Origin: Catonia carolina
Lineage: Eukaryota > Arthropoda > Insecta > Hemiptera > Achilidae
DNA: 64,000 nt
Reading direction: 5' to 3'
NCBI GenBank assembly: GCA_035578175.1
Contig: JAQMRL010000003.1
Coordinates: 96,269,969-96,333,968 of the forward strand
Below the pieces are notes generated by a model, which saw only the letters and a program-made list of their open reading frames with translations, was not told the DNA's origin and ran no database searches. Each line of letters opens with the position of its first letter. Position 1 is the stretch's first letter. Shown piece by piece: positions 34,231 through 45,299 of this stretch. Made by a program: the position numbers and the translations under genes.

Positions 34231-36267
34231 TGTCATGTATTAAATAAAATTGACAAAATTAATAAAATGAATGAATTGAATTGGTGCTGAAATAAAATTA
34301 AAAGATAGATTGGATTATTAAAATGTACCGTGTTTTAAAACACGAGAATTAGTGTATCCTTTGAACAGGATTTAATTTAAAAAAATTTTACTTTAAATTA
34401 AAGTGTGAATTTGTTGTTCGTGAGGTAGTGTGAGTGTTTATAAAGTACATCAAGTAGATGTCTCCATTCTTCTACTCCATACACCGGTAATAACCTGAAA
34501 ATTTCACTCAACACTTACCTGCATATTAAAAATAATCTATATTGAAAGTTGCCTCCACCAGGACGTCGTAGAACGGCCCAACGTCCAAGACCCTGAAATT
34601 TCCTACGAAGGAATAAAAAAAAATGTTTTGGGGGAAATTTTGATCGGAGAGTCAAAACCATGTTTCCAGTTGTTAGTGTGAAATATCAGCTCAGATATCA
34701 CTTAAGAGCCACTGTCCTCGCTTTGTGGTTTGCGAGAAGGTACGACTGTTTTCAGATTACGGAATCCATTTAGACAGTGAAAAAAAACTTTGTAGCCAAA
34801 ACATATTGCAAATTCATAAAAATCACCATACAAAGCCATAGGTGAATTAATCTTGGAGAAACAAGTAATTTCAGTAAATTCGCCAAGACATATACCTTTT
34901 TTTTTTCTTCAAAATAAATAAGCAAACACGGTGCAGTGTTTAATATGGAGATTCAAAAAAAAATATTTTTGTAGGTACAGTATCTTTAAAACAGTACTCA
35001 GAACCTTTGTAAATGTACTGAGCAACGTCCATTCAAATATCTCTTATTATGAATATAATTAATTGCAATACATCTCTCTGAAAACTTATTTCTAGAACTA
35101 ATCTAACAAAATGGGAAGATATATTTTTAAAAATAAATACAAGAGACGAATTTCAGTTTAACATTTTAGATTTATTTTTATAAATTTATATTTTTTTTTA
35201 AACGTTTTTTTTTTGGTATTTAATTTAAAGTTTTTAACATTTTATAATTAAAATTTTAAATAATATTTCTTCTTTTTTTAAATTTGAACAGAATTAAATT
35301 ATTTTTGTTAATTATTTTTATTTTTATATATTTTTAACGTATTTAAAGTAGGTATTTAATTTAAAGTTTTTAACATTTTATAATTAAAATTGTGTTTTTA
35401 TTATTAGCCCATTATTATTATTTTTAATATTATTATTATTATTATTATTATTATTTAATCAAAAAAACTAAATGATTTCACTAATTCTACATGAATTTTT
35501 TTTTTTATTTACTATTATTTAACTACATTTTTGTTTTATATTTTCCATTTAAAATGGTTCTAAAAAAAGGTTATTTTTTTTCTTTTCTTCATTTTTTTTT
35601 ATTTAGTTGTACAAAAGAAAATTAAAAGAAAATTACCTTTTTTAGTGAGTATCCAATCACAGCACCTTAGAAGTACGAACTTTTCGCGGACACAATTGAA
35701 AAAACACTCAGACGATCTTCTGCACACACACGGCTGACCGGGGCGCTAATTACCGGCGTACGGAGGGGGAAAACCAATCAAACTAGCCGTTATGAAAGAC
35801 GTTGACAATCCGGCGTAAAACAAACACGTTAATTGGCTGCAAAAAGTGCTGAAGTAACTGTAGGCCCCTCTACAAAAAGTACGTAGAGATGGAACTGAAA
35901 AATTGTTCCCAGGATCCAGAATTGCCAAGTAAGGGTTTTAAACAGTGAGAACTGAAAATAGGCCTTTAGGCTTTCTTATTTCCCACGAGAAAACGCGATG
36001 TAAAAACATGTGTAATAAAACCAACTAGAATGAACTAATAAAACGTGATTTCTTTATGAAATAATAAAAATTATTGAAAAGAAATATGTTATGTAAAATT
36101 ACAAACTTTTATTTATAATAAAATAATATTTTTCTTCTTTAACGAATAAAGAAAAAAAACACCATTTTAATTATTTTAAAAAGACAAAATTTTGATCAAC
36201 TCCAAGGGTCTAAGGAGATTTCCAACAAAAGTCGAAAATTTGGAATAGTAAAGTCAAAAACTTTACA
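34231..36267 (-). repeat. Provirus 5' LTR (2037 bp)
   Basis: Counterpart of 23345-25448. Sense-strand order is TGTAAAG... to ...ATACATGACA, followed at once by the primer-binding site. It lacks 67 bp near the U5 end, consistent with a deletion between GTAT microhomologies. Otherwise no substitution was noted apart from one at the fourth base from the + strand left end (C versus A). Confidence 0.92.
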
Positions 36268-36272
36268 GATAG
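36268..36272. repeat. Target-site duplication of provirus, right (GATAG)
   Basis: Identical to 23340-23344 and directly follows the LTR terminal CA. Confidence 0.85.
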
Positions 36273-36490
36273 TAGATACGTAACGAAGCTATACGCACCA
36301 AGTTAAATGTTCAGTCACTGTTGGAAACGTTAAGAATATATATAAGGGAAACTGGTTCAACCATTTCCTTCACATGCCAGCTCACAGACTTCCTCTACGA
36401 GCATGGAAATATAAACCTAGAGGAAAGCGAGTCTTGGGAAGACCTAAAAAGAGATGGATACCGAAACAGGCCAAGGAACCTAATCCTTGA
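36273..36490 (+). pseudogene. Non-LTR RT fragment, right half, split by provirus
   Basis: Right after the target duplication the translation resumes as IRNEAIRTKLNVQSLLETLR, then NWFNHFLHMPAHRLPLRAWK and PRGKRVLGRPKKRW. It parallels RNESIRAELQVQPLLDGIAR and PRGRRDRGRPLRRW of the 42379-43071 copy. It is the downstream part of the LINE remnant whose upstream part ends at 23344. Confidence 0.85.
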
Positions 36491-38087
36491 CAGATGAAAA
36501 GAAAAAAATAATAATCTAAGTAGGACTTTTTGTGATAATTTTCGTAGATTATTAGTGTAGCTGTGTTTCATGACAAATCTCTAGTTCAATACCCCGCAGG
36601 GTAAAAGTTTTCTCCAAAATACCTAATTCCGAAACGGGCTGCATAACTTGGATATAGTTTTGAAAACGAACAAAATATACTGTATTTATTTATGTCGACC
36701 TTGTACACCCTTGGGTGAACCAAAACCTTAATACTAAAAGCCAGAATTATTAAAACTTTTTTAAAAACGAATTAATTTAGAAACATCCACTTCTATTTGT
36801 CACTGACCCTTCTAGATAATTTTATTGACGCCAATTAACCAATTTTAATGAAGAGCTAAAGTAAGCAAATATCTCGAAATTTACATTCCTAATTACATTT
36901 TATAAACGATATTGAACACACCCTTGGGATCCTGATGGACAAAAAGCTGGAATAATTGATTTATCAATTATTCATTGTAAAGCATTTACAATTGTTTAAA
37001 GTCCAGTCTTTTTAATCACCTAGTAGATTGAAAATGCAGTGAATATTATATTAACTCTTGACATTAAAACGGAGAAAAACCTGTGAACAAGTACTAAATC
37101 GTTAAAATAATTCAATGTGTATATCGGAATTGAAATTATAATAAATATCACATGATTTCTTTAAAATAAAATTACTGTAAAGAAAATATTAAAGATATAA
37201 ATAGACATAACTTCTTTTTTAAATACCGGCTTAAAATTCTCAACGCCTGCTACTATTTAATTAGTAGCGATTGACTGGTGTGATTTATTTAAAACTGCGA
37301 AGCAAAAACCATTAACGCCTACTCCCTCAATCCAAACAATGGCAAATGCTAAGTACTCTCAATCAAATTTCATATTTCTATTGATTTTTTCTGGTGGTTA
37401 AATAATGTTATCACTATATATAGGCTCTATATTCCTTTCACTCCGAAATAAAACTTCAAGTAATCGATTAAAATAAATGCTGAAATTAAAATTCAGGTAT
37501 TCATTTCTTGCGCGCATGCTCTTTCCACCTACCTGTCTCACTAATTATTTTTAGTTTCCTCACATTTATCGCCACTTTAACACCAAATTTGACAGCCATA
37601 TGAAAACTTAACTTCTCTTACAAATAAATTCAATTAAAGTAAACGATGGTTAAGTTCTCCTCCCAAAATTAACCTTCGTCAATTGTATATGAACAAAATA
37701 ATTGTGTACTTCTAAATGGTTTTAGTATTTTATGAAATAAAAGTCATCCTCGACTTTTTAAATTTTATTAAGTAATCGCATTATATTCCTGACATGTGTA
37801 CGTTGCAATCTGTTCAATTCAGAACAAAAGCAACCTCATGACTCAGAGAGATGAGGATAACATGTATGACGTGTAAATGAGGTGTAGAAAACTACACCTC
37901 ATTACACAGACCCAGACCGACCATTCCTGAAAGATATGCTTAATTAAACCCAAACCATCAAAGTACACCGGTAACCACTATCTAGTATTCAAATCCATGA
38001 TATAAATAAAAGGTATTTAACTGGAAAATTTTACTTTGTCAGTATACCGTTAGCGAAAAATTATATTGAATATAGTAGTTTTTCGTG
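36491..38087. other. Intronic DNA without recognisable genes
   Basis: AT-rich. Contains a small palindromic duplication of the GAGGTGTAGAAAACTACACCTC type near 37880-37901. No coding or element signature. Confidence 0.55.
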
Positions 38088-38165
38088 GATTAGTGGTAGC
38101 TTTGCAGTCTGTAAAGCAAGTTCCGGATTTGATTCTTAGTTAGAATTTGAAAACATGTTTAAACT
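38088..38165 (+). repeat. Degenerate tRNA-derived SINE head
   Basis: CGTGGATTAGTGGTAGC resembles a Pol III A box and CCGGATTTGATTCTTAG a B box, spaced about as in a tRNA. The body then reads AGAATTTGAAAACATG. No acceptor stem pairs, so this is a SINE-type relic rather than a tRNA gene. Related to 10680-10745. Confidence 0.5.
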
Positions 38166-38636
38166 CACAATAATTTATTCAACACAGACATCAGTAAAAA
38201 CCAGGTGACAACTGCATAAATAAGTATAAATTACGATTTTTGTTTACGCATAATTTTATGATTGTTTTATGTCCTTACTGCACGCAGGATCTATTCTCTA
38301 TTTCAAACTTAAACGACTGTGGATACTTCTGGAACTTAAGTCATTCTGTTATATTTTTCCATTCAACTTATCACAAATCCAGAAAGGAAATAAAATGTTA
38401 TTAAAGGTAGCGGTAATTTTTCTGTGAATAATGTATCTTTGTGAGGACATCATTAATAATTTTACTTTCATTTCGTTATATAAGAGTTGCAAAAAATATT
38501 ATCATGAATAATTTTTACTGAGGAATAACAAAATTAAATGAAGTTGATGTAAGTTTTTGCATTTTAACACCACTTGTATAGAGGGATGTAATGATTTTAT
38601 GTACATAAAAATTAAAAATGCAGTAGGATACATGCC

Positions 38637-39323
38637 TACTATCGGTTTCATAATCATAAACACAAACATTAATCACGTTCACAATCATAAACACCATAAT
38701 TATGTTCCCAGTTTGTGTACGTGACATCCTGTCGGATTGTCGACCTGAATTGACAGACTGCATTGTCAATTCAGGTAGGCAGTCAGATTCAGGCAAAATG
38801 GACAGTATCCCCCCCCCCACACTACCCAGTCTATTTTTCAAATTCTACCATAACATTGACCAATCAATATTTCAGGTTATTAAGATATTTGTACTAAGTT
38901 TTTTACGCTGAATAAAACGATAGTTTGCCCGTGCCGAACGATCGAGTGGTTACTGAGATATCAAGGGTTTGGAATATTGTTAATAAATAAAAATTTAAAT
39001 AACGTACAAATTTGAAATTTTGTACACGCTGTAAGAATATAATTTTTTATGTAGTGTTAAAATTTCAAACATTCCGGTAAAATATATATCGAGCTACACG
39101 CCTCTAAATGCCTAAAATTTCTTGCGGTAGCAAAAAAGCCGGGTCTTTTTATCTTCCAACCTCGAAATTGCAATTTTTAAGCAACATTAAAAATATAGGT
39201 TTTTTTATAAGTCAACGCAGAATAAAATGAGCTAAATTTTATGTAAAGTATGTTAAAATCAGACTCAGTTTTGGTGATGCAAGGGTTTAAACTCGGGTGT
39301 CTATGATTATGAAACCGATAGTA
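38637..39323. mobile_element. Inverted-repeat element with 27-bp arms
   Basis: TACTATCGGTTTCATAATCA and its extension to ..ACAC at 38637-38663 is repeated in inverted orientation at 39297-39323 with one mismatch, enclosing ~630 bp. The interior holds a strong hairpin (38743-38776) and a 10-base C run (38809-38818). It looks like a MITE or fold-back element, but no flanking target duplication was recognised. Confidence 0.6.
38743..38776. repeat. Perfect 13-bp hairpin, 8-base loop
   Basis: ACCTGAATTGACA at 38743-38755 pairs with TGTCAATTCAGGT at 38764-38776 around GACTGCAT. Confidence 0.9.
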
Positions 39324-39966
39324 GTAAAGTAAATTGTTCAGAAATGTGAATTGATTACCCGTTTAAATTAAAGCCATGTCTAACTAACGACCAGAAATCT
39401 TGCTCCCGTACATTTAATACGATTGAAAACGAGAAGAGAACAAGTAGTGCAAGCTGTTTCAATTAGTACGGGACAAAGAATATTTATAGCATATCTTACA
39501 ACCAACGTTTCCATTTAGGTTTCAAAGGTTTAGAATTTCGCTAACTTTTACTTGGAATAAATGAAGTAAAATAATTTTATTTACTAGTATGTTACGAAAT
39601 CTACATTATTTTAATATATTTATTGTATATCAATAGTTTTAAACTGTAACAATACTTTCCTTTATTTACGCAAGTGTTTAAAAGAGAAATTATCTCAAAA
39701 TGGAGGCGATTTGCTACCTCAACATACTTAACACTTCAAAACCAACGTCTTTCTAAATGTTTGAGTGGATAAAAATTAAATAAAAATACAGAATAATCTA
39801 ATCAGATTAATTAGTTTTTTAATAATTAAATGAATAATTAATTTTATATAAAGATGGAATTTTACTGCTGAGTATTGAAGTAATTTTTTATTAATTTTCC
39901 ACTATTATTATCTAATTTATTGGGAGTGAATTTAGTTCTAAATTACAATTATAAAAAACAAAAGAG

Positions 39967-40045
39967 TTCGCCTCAGTAGCATAGTGGTAGCGCTCTAGCC
40001 TACAACGCGTTAGTTCCGGGTTCGATTCCCAGAAAGGTTCTGGAA
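39967..40045 (+). repeat. tRNA-like Pol III promoter sequence (SINE head)
   Basis: CTCAGTAGCATAGTGGTAGCG matches an A box (TAGCATAGTGG) and CCGGGTTCGATTCCCAG is a near-perfect B box, ~35 bases apart. An acceptor stem cannot be formed and the T stem has a mismatch, so it is probably a tRNA-derived SINE or tRNA pseudogene. Confidence 0.6.
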
Positions 40046-40117
40046 ATTACAATTAGTCAATAATCACAGTTCAATTTACATAATCCATAGTAGTCACTAT
40101 ACAAGCTGTTGATGAGA

Positions 40118-40510
40118 TGTTGTTGTTTAGGTCAACAGCCAGAAGGCTGGTTTGAACCTCTAGAGGTTTACTAAGTAAAACGAGGAGTGAGGTGGTTTAC
40201 CATGCCTTCCTCACTGAGTGGAAAAGTATGCTTATCAGCATGCCGGGCCCTCTGAAAAGCACATATATTCCACTCTGTAAATGACACCTTCACTTCATTC
40301 ACCACAGGGTCTGGCTGTACAATGAAATTCATTACTTTCAGAGAAGATAACTCTGATTAGTGTCTTTTACACCTCTACCTCTTCTGTTCTTAAATGATTC
40401 AGTCATTTAATTGACTGACCATGTGATAAGAAACAGAACTATTTATTTTAGCCCTGCAATGAACAGATTGAGTGTAAATAATTTGACACTCCATCTGTTT
40501 GTTATGGGCA
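40118..40510 (+). mobile_element. SINE-like family A, copy 2
   Basis: Flanked by GTTGATGAGA (40108-40117 and 40511-40520). Highly similar to copy 1 throughout. The 5' end has CAGCC-AGAA-GGCTG and AACCTCTAGAGGTT palindromes around the GGTTTGAACC B-box-like site. Confidence 0.88.
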
Positions 40511-40520
40511 GTTGATGAGA

Positions 40521-41974
40521 ATACGACTTAAACTTAATAAACTAAACTTATATTTAAACTTAATAAACTAAAAAGAAAGATCAGTAGTTGTACACTATAC
40601 TCTATTTCACGTTTAGAATGCAGTACAACTCTCATGAAACCCCGCTGTGTTATCAGGCGTACGGAAAACATCAGGCACAGCCAATAAAATAACCCTCCTC
40701 CATCGATACCATCCGAAGGTCACGAGCAAAAATATTTAGAGTTCCTTACTACGCTCTAACAAGCTTATTTTTTATCAAAAATTTCTAAAAAAAATACTTT
40801 CGCTTCCTAATGAATTGTATTTTATTACGCTATAAATCTTATTATTGTACTCTGATATTTAGATGAGATACGCTAGTACAAAGTTGGACATTTAAATCTC
40901 GTCACATTTTTTGCATTTCACATCAAATAACTTTTTTCTTTCAACAACATATGTGTTTTATTATTTTGTTATAACATATAGAATTTTATCTGTAATTTGA
41001 TATATGATAAGTCATACGTTGGAAGGAAACAAAAATAATAAACGAGTTTAAAAAATCACTCTAGTTTTCGTATCACGTTATTCAACAGGAGTTTGTAAAT
41101 GAGAACGTTTGTGGTGCGGACTCGATATTTTTACTTAGTGTAGTAGCGCTTAAACTCCCATCTAAAATACATTGCGTATGGACTCCCGTACTGCATTCTG
41201 AACGTGAAATCAACTATAGTTATTGCGTCAGTTAATAGATTACCTCATGTGTGCAAAAGTAAATATCAGTCGAGTGTTTACTCAAGAAAAATAACGGTAA
41301 CCGCATTCTCAAAATATTGTCTTTGGAAAATTTAATTTCCTCAAGTTTTTGTCCGTTACTTTTTCAATAAACATTTTTAGTTACTGATACACCGGTAGAA
41401 ACTTTACTTTTTCGACGTGTTTCGTAGCATTTTTATTTGACTAAGTCAGGATTTAGAAAGTGTAAGTAAAATTAATTGATAAACACAAGGGCTTTATTAT
41501 AATGAGTCAGGAATGCAGTTAACACGGTAATAACATTCATTCATTTTTAAAAATTTGTCACCACTGTTTATTGTGTAAATTAATTTACTTCCACGAGAAA
41601 ACGTGACAAAATTTTGAGTTGTTAATTGAGGACCCCTGTAATGAGTAAAATGAAATGCATGTAGGCTGCTCTACTATATCTTTTATGTTTCCACCGTAAC
41701 GAACCACGTAAGACCTCATTCTGCTTAATTTAAATTATACGAGAATTACTGAAGTCATATTAATGACTGAAATTCACTTATTAACATGTGTAATCAGAAT
41801 GCTGCACATTAAGTAAATATTCAAAGTAAATTTGTACAAAATAAGATTGTTTTGCGTAGTTCTTCAAAGTAATATACAAAAGGTATTTGCAATAATTAAA
41901 TTCTACAGTACGTTTCTCAATATTATCTCTCGTCTAATAATGTTTACTTTTTGAATTCAAAGAATTTAGATAAA
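40521..41974. other. Intronic DNA without recognisable genes
   Basis: No coding, element or RNA signature recognised on either strand. Confidence 0.55.
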
Positions 41975-42330
41975 AAAATCTGGTGTGAAACACTCACACA
42001 ACCTTCTCTTGCCAATGCAAATAATGAACAATATAACCAAACATTAGTAATAAAAAGTTAGAAATTAAAAAAGTAACCTCAAAAAACATAACCTTATTTT
42101 AATCATGAGTGAAAGACGCAAACTGAAAATTAACCTCAGTTTGCCTTAAAAATACGGAAGTATAAGCGTTATACAAAAGAATTTATGAAATAAAAGTTGT
42201 AGCATTTTAAATTCTCTACAACTTTTATTGTAATATACATTTTTGCACTAAAATATTAAAGTCTGGTTTTGATGAAAATGTTCATGTCAGGTCCTCTAGT
42301 GGTATCTAACTTAAGTTTCTAAGATTTCAG
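41975..42330. repeat. Dispersed repeat family E, copy 2
   Basis: Shares AATCTGGTGTGAAACACTCA, CTTCTCTTGCCAAT, ATAATGAACAATATAACC and CTCTAGTGGTATCTAACTTA with 12527-13078. The 3' part seen in copy 1 is missing or displaced by the LINE that follows. Confidence 0.65.
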
Positions 42331-42364
42331 CCTTAACATGTATTTTACGACAAAAGTGCAACTA

Positions 42365-43143
42365 ATAAATCATCATCATCACCCAAACACGGATAGGCCT
42401 AAAGCCTGTTCCGGCACCCATCTTCGTAGCGGTCTTCCTCTATCACGTCTACCCCGTGGGGCATAACTTAATATTTGGACTGGTAGTCTTTCCTCTCGCA
42501 TTCTATTCACATGTTCACACCACCTGGAATTGTAGCGCGCAATGCCGTCTAATAGTGGTTGGACCTGTAATTCTGCTCTAATACTTTCATTACGTTTCAT
42601 GTCCAGTCTGTTATAGCCTGCCGTCGCCCTTAAAAACTTCATTTCTGCACTTTGTATTAGAGTTCTCTCTCGTTGCGTCATGGTCCAACTTTCACTGCCA
42701 TACAGCAAAACCGGGACTGCCATAGTTTTGTACAGTTTAATTCTTGTATCCTTTCTTGTCTTATTTTTCAAAGTTCGATGTATTGTCCCGCAAATTGTTC
42801 TAAACTTATTCAGTTTATTCATAACATCGTCATCTTTTAAAAAGCTTACGTCACATCCTAAATATTTAAAATGCGAGACTTGTTCTAAAACTTTATCATT
42901 TATAACGATTTTCGTTCTGACTGGATACTTGCCCTTAAAGGCCATAGTCTTTGACTTAGCGGCAGATAGCTTCACTCCATAACCCTCACAGATCTTTTGT
43001 AGTTCAAACACAGCTTTCTGCAAATCATTTTCAGTTTCCATGATAATTACCTGATCATCCGCATATAGCAAACAGCTTAAATCATAATCGGCGATTTGTA
43101 CACCAGCATTTATGCTCTCCTTCCACTTGTTCAGAATCCAATC
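42365..43143 (-). mobile_element. 5'-truncated non-LTR element with intact RT C-terminal ORF
   Basis: The minus strand is open from about 43143 to 42379. It begins WILNKWKESINAGVQIADYD, meets the catalytic YADD (residues 3-6 counted from the Met at 43071), and continues with HFKYLGCDVSF, IKLYKTMAVPVLLYGSESWT, AEMKFLRATAGYNRLD and GRRDRGRPLRRW to a TGA-region stop. Most of the polymerase and all of the endonuclease are lost by 5' truncation. The tail is a short GATGATGATGAT array, not poly(A). Relatives at 22360-22860 and at the provirus-split locus are far more decayed. Confidence 0.85.
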
Positions 43144-43329
43144 TATATATATATAAAATTAAAAGATCTACAACTTTTACTTAAAACATTTTTCTCTGCA
43201 GAGCCTAGTTTACTGTGAACAATATTTTGCTACGAAATCGTACGCGAGAGTAAAATAATCATTTAAAATTAAATTTTTTGGTGTTTCTCATCAAGAAAAA
43301 ATGTTAACTTTAGGCTAAAAACCCGATTT

Positions 43330-43600
43330 CGAGAGACAGGTAGAGTTTGCGGCAGAAAACGTAGTGGTCGACCCACTACGTGGAACTCTCTAGCCAGATG
43401 ACGTTTTAGAGAATGTAAAAACAAGATTGCTCAATTCTCCACGGAAAAGTTTACAATAAACTTTCCTCGCAATTTGGTTTGTCATATTTAAGTGTTCAGA
43501 AGCTGCTAAAAAATAGAAATTGTATCCGTATCGCTTAAGATTAGTCCGAGAGCTTCAGCTTCCAGATTTAAACCAGCGATTGCTCTAGGGTAAAATACAT
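43330..43600 (+). pseudogene. Remnant of a transposase-like helix-turn-helix domain
   Basis: Conceptual translation with stops gives VKTRLLNSPRKSLQ, then KLYPYRLRLVRELQLPDLNQ. This order and wording resemble the insect mariner-derived DUF4817/HTH region (..NSPRKSTRRLS...LHLYPYR..LV.EL.P.D...R). No catalytic part was seen. Lies 320 bp upstream of the CCAF exon. Confidence 0.5.
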
Positions 43601-43922
43601 TCTCTTCGTAACACTGCACAAACTGCACAAAATTTTGCACAGCTCAAGGAAAATCAACTCACGCTGCCGTACCTATACCAGTTGAGTAGGGCTACCAACT
43701 TTGTGTCACAAAACAAAATTTCCTTTCTTAGAAAAAATTACCAGACAATACCAATTGGGTAACAGATCTAACAATTTACTCTGTATTTTGTAAATAGTAC
43801 TTTGGGATAACTCCAGGAAATTATATTTCTTCCGTTCATGTTATCTTAAAAAATGTACTCATTGCTCCAGAAGTACCAAATAATGAATTTCTAAGTAATA
43901 ACTTTTTATGTTGTGTTTTCAG

Positions 43923-44015
43923 TCTATTAAAATGGCTTTCTTAACCTACTCTTATCATTGCTGCGCATTTCGATTTCCGGCACAACATGATCCTTTACAG
44001 TTCAAGAAGCATCAG
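43923..44015 (+). CDS. Lgr1: LGR1-like receptor, CCAF hinge exon
   Basis: Thirty-one codons: SIKMAFLTYSYHCCAF, then RFPAQHDPLQFKKHQ. LTY..HCCAF is the invariant start of the hinge that closes the LRR domain in glycoprotein-hormone-type receptors; its cysteines pair with hinge cysteines near TM1. The acceptor is TTGTGTTTTCAG ending at 43922 and the donor GTACGT starts at 44016, phase 0 in and out. Joined to the LRR exon it restores the family order ..PSIYKFA/SIKMAFLTY. The preceding intron of about 28.3 kb holds the provirus. Confidence 0.88.
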
Positions 44016-45030
44016 GTACGTACTGTACAGCTATAATAAAAATACCTTTATTTGTTAAATTTTTATTTTTTAAATTACGCTGAACGATTTGCTTATTTCA
44101 AATAACTCAGAAAGTCATACTAGATAATTTTATAACGGTAGGATTAATAAACAAAGAATATTGTCACAAAAATTTCGACTAAAGATTTAACAGTATATTT
44201 ATAATAACTGTAATCAATACAGGCGTTGACTACAAGAAATTACAAGAAATCGTTTTATTATCTTTAAGGGACACTCAAATTGGCTGTAAGATATTTTGGA
44301 GGGTTTATCTGGTAGTTCTCATTTCTGTAAATGTTACCTGAAACTTGGTTCTGTTATAAACAACTAAAACATTGTGCCTTAATTTATTGATGTATTAAAA
44401 GTTACTTTTAGTAGAAAATGAGATTTATCAAATTTACAAAGCAGTGCAGCTTTAACAGTTTGGTAAAAACACGAAATGGCCTAATTTTAAGTCAATATTT
44501 AGGTCAATCGATTCTTGAACGTGTAAAGTAAAAATATTTTTCCATTAATTTAAAAGCTATTTATTTATTTACTTGTTTATTTTTATATTTATTTGTTATA
44601 TCATAAATGCATTTTTATTTTACAAAAACTTATAGTGAATTTCAGCTGCAAATGTTGAATTACTTACAAGTTATATCCATTAGAGGTAATGATAAACTTT
44701 CTTACCGAATGTAACTTCAAAGTTCAGTAGGCCAAGTCATCTTTTTATTAGATTGAGATGTTCATAAGTAAGATTATCATTAATGGAAATCATAAGAAAA
44801 AAAATATATAAATATTTTACGGAGACTTTTGTGTAGAATGGATAACAAATGGTTGACAAAAAAATTTTTAAGGCATTAAACAATCGACCTAAGGTGTCGG
44901 ATAATGAATGATAATGAATGATGATGAATGATGGTTCAAAGAAGTCAGAAAGAATATTGAGAAAACTGGAATAACACGAGAAAACTAAATAAACCAAACC
45001 AAATTCGGAAACTAATTACTGACTTTAAAT
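44016..45030. other. Intronic DNA without recognisable genes
   Basis: AT-rich intron start. A small ATGAATGATAATGAATGATG tandem patch lies near 44905-44935. Nothing else supported. Confidence 0.55.
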
Positions 45031-45039
45031 GACTCCATT

Positions 45040-45290
45040 TTCTTAAAGTCCTCCTACCGGAGGTTGGAAATCATCACCATCATGCGAACCTTATTCGTTG
45101 CTGCACGGAACAGTTCCGTAATACTGCAACCAAACCAGTCTCTCAGGTTCTTCAACCAGGATGCCCGACGTCTGCGAACGATCCGCTTGCCCTTTATCTT
45201 CCCCTGTATGATTAATTCAAAGATGGGCTTCCATGAAAAGCAAAAACAGATCACAGAGTGGACAGAATAAATGAGAAACGCCTACAGTGA
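45040..45290 (-). pseudogene. LINE RT C-terminal fragment
   Basis: The minus frame encodes LIIQGKIKGKRIVRRRRASW, LKNLRDWFGCSITELFRAAT and ends VMISNLR-stop. It is collinear with MVQGKVHGRRGVGRRRISWL ... MIANIR of the element at 6441-7127. Only the last ~55 codons are clear, with decayed sequence upstream. Confidence 0.75.
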
Positions 45291-45299
45291 ACGAATTTT

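Larger units (their letters stand above)
23345..36267 (-). mobile_element. Envelope-only LTR provirus, 12.9 kb
   Basis: A complete integrated LTR retroelement read on the minus strand: 5' LTR 36267-34231, primer-binding site 34230-34213, ~6.1 kb non-coding interior, env 28062-26143, polypurine tract 25460-25449, 3' LTR 25448-23345. The LTRs begin TGTAAAG and end ...ACA in the sense direction, and GATAG is duplicated at the target. The LTRs look essentially identical along their aligned length apart from one 67-bp deletion and one noted substitution, so the insertion is recent. Yet no gag, protease, reverse transcriptase, RNase H or integrase motif was seen. It lies in the 28-kb receptor intron, antisense to the gene, inside an old LINE remnant. 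A fusion-type env suggests an insect errantivirus or BEL/Pao relative, but without pol the lineage cannot be assigned. Replication would need enzymes from another element. Confidence 0.88.

Noticed and set aside
39967..40045. Functional tRNA gene
   Set aside because: A and B boxes are good but no acceptor stem forms and the T stem is mismatched; a SINE head is likelier.
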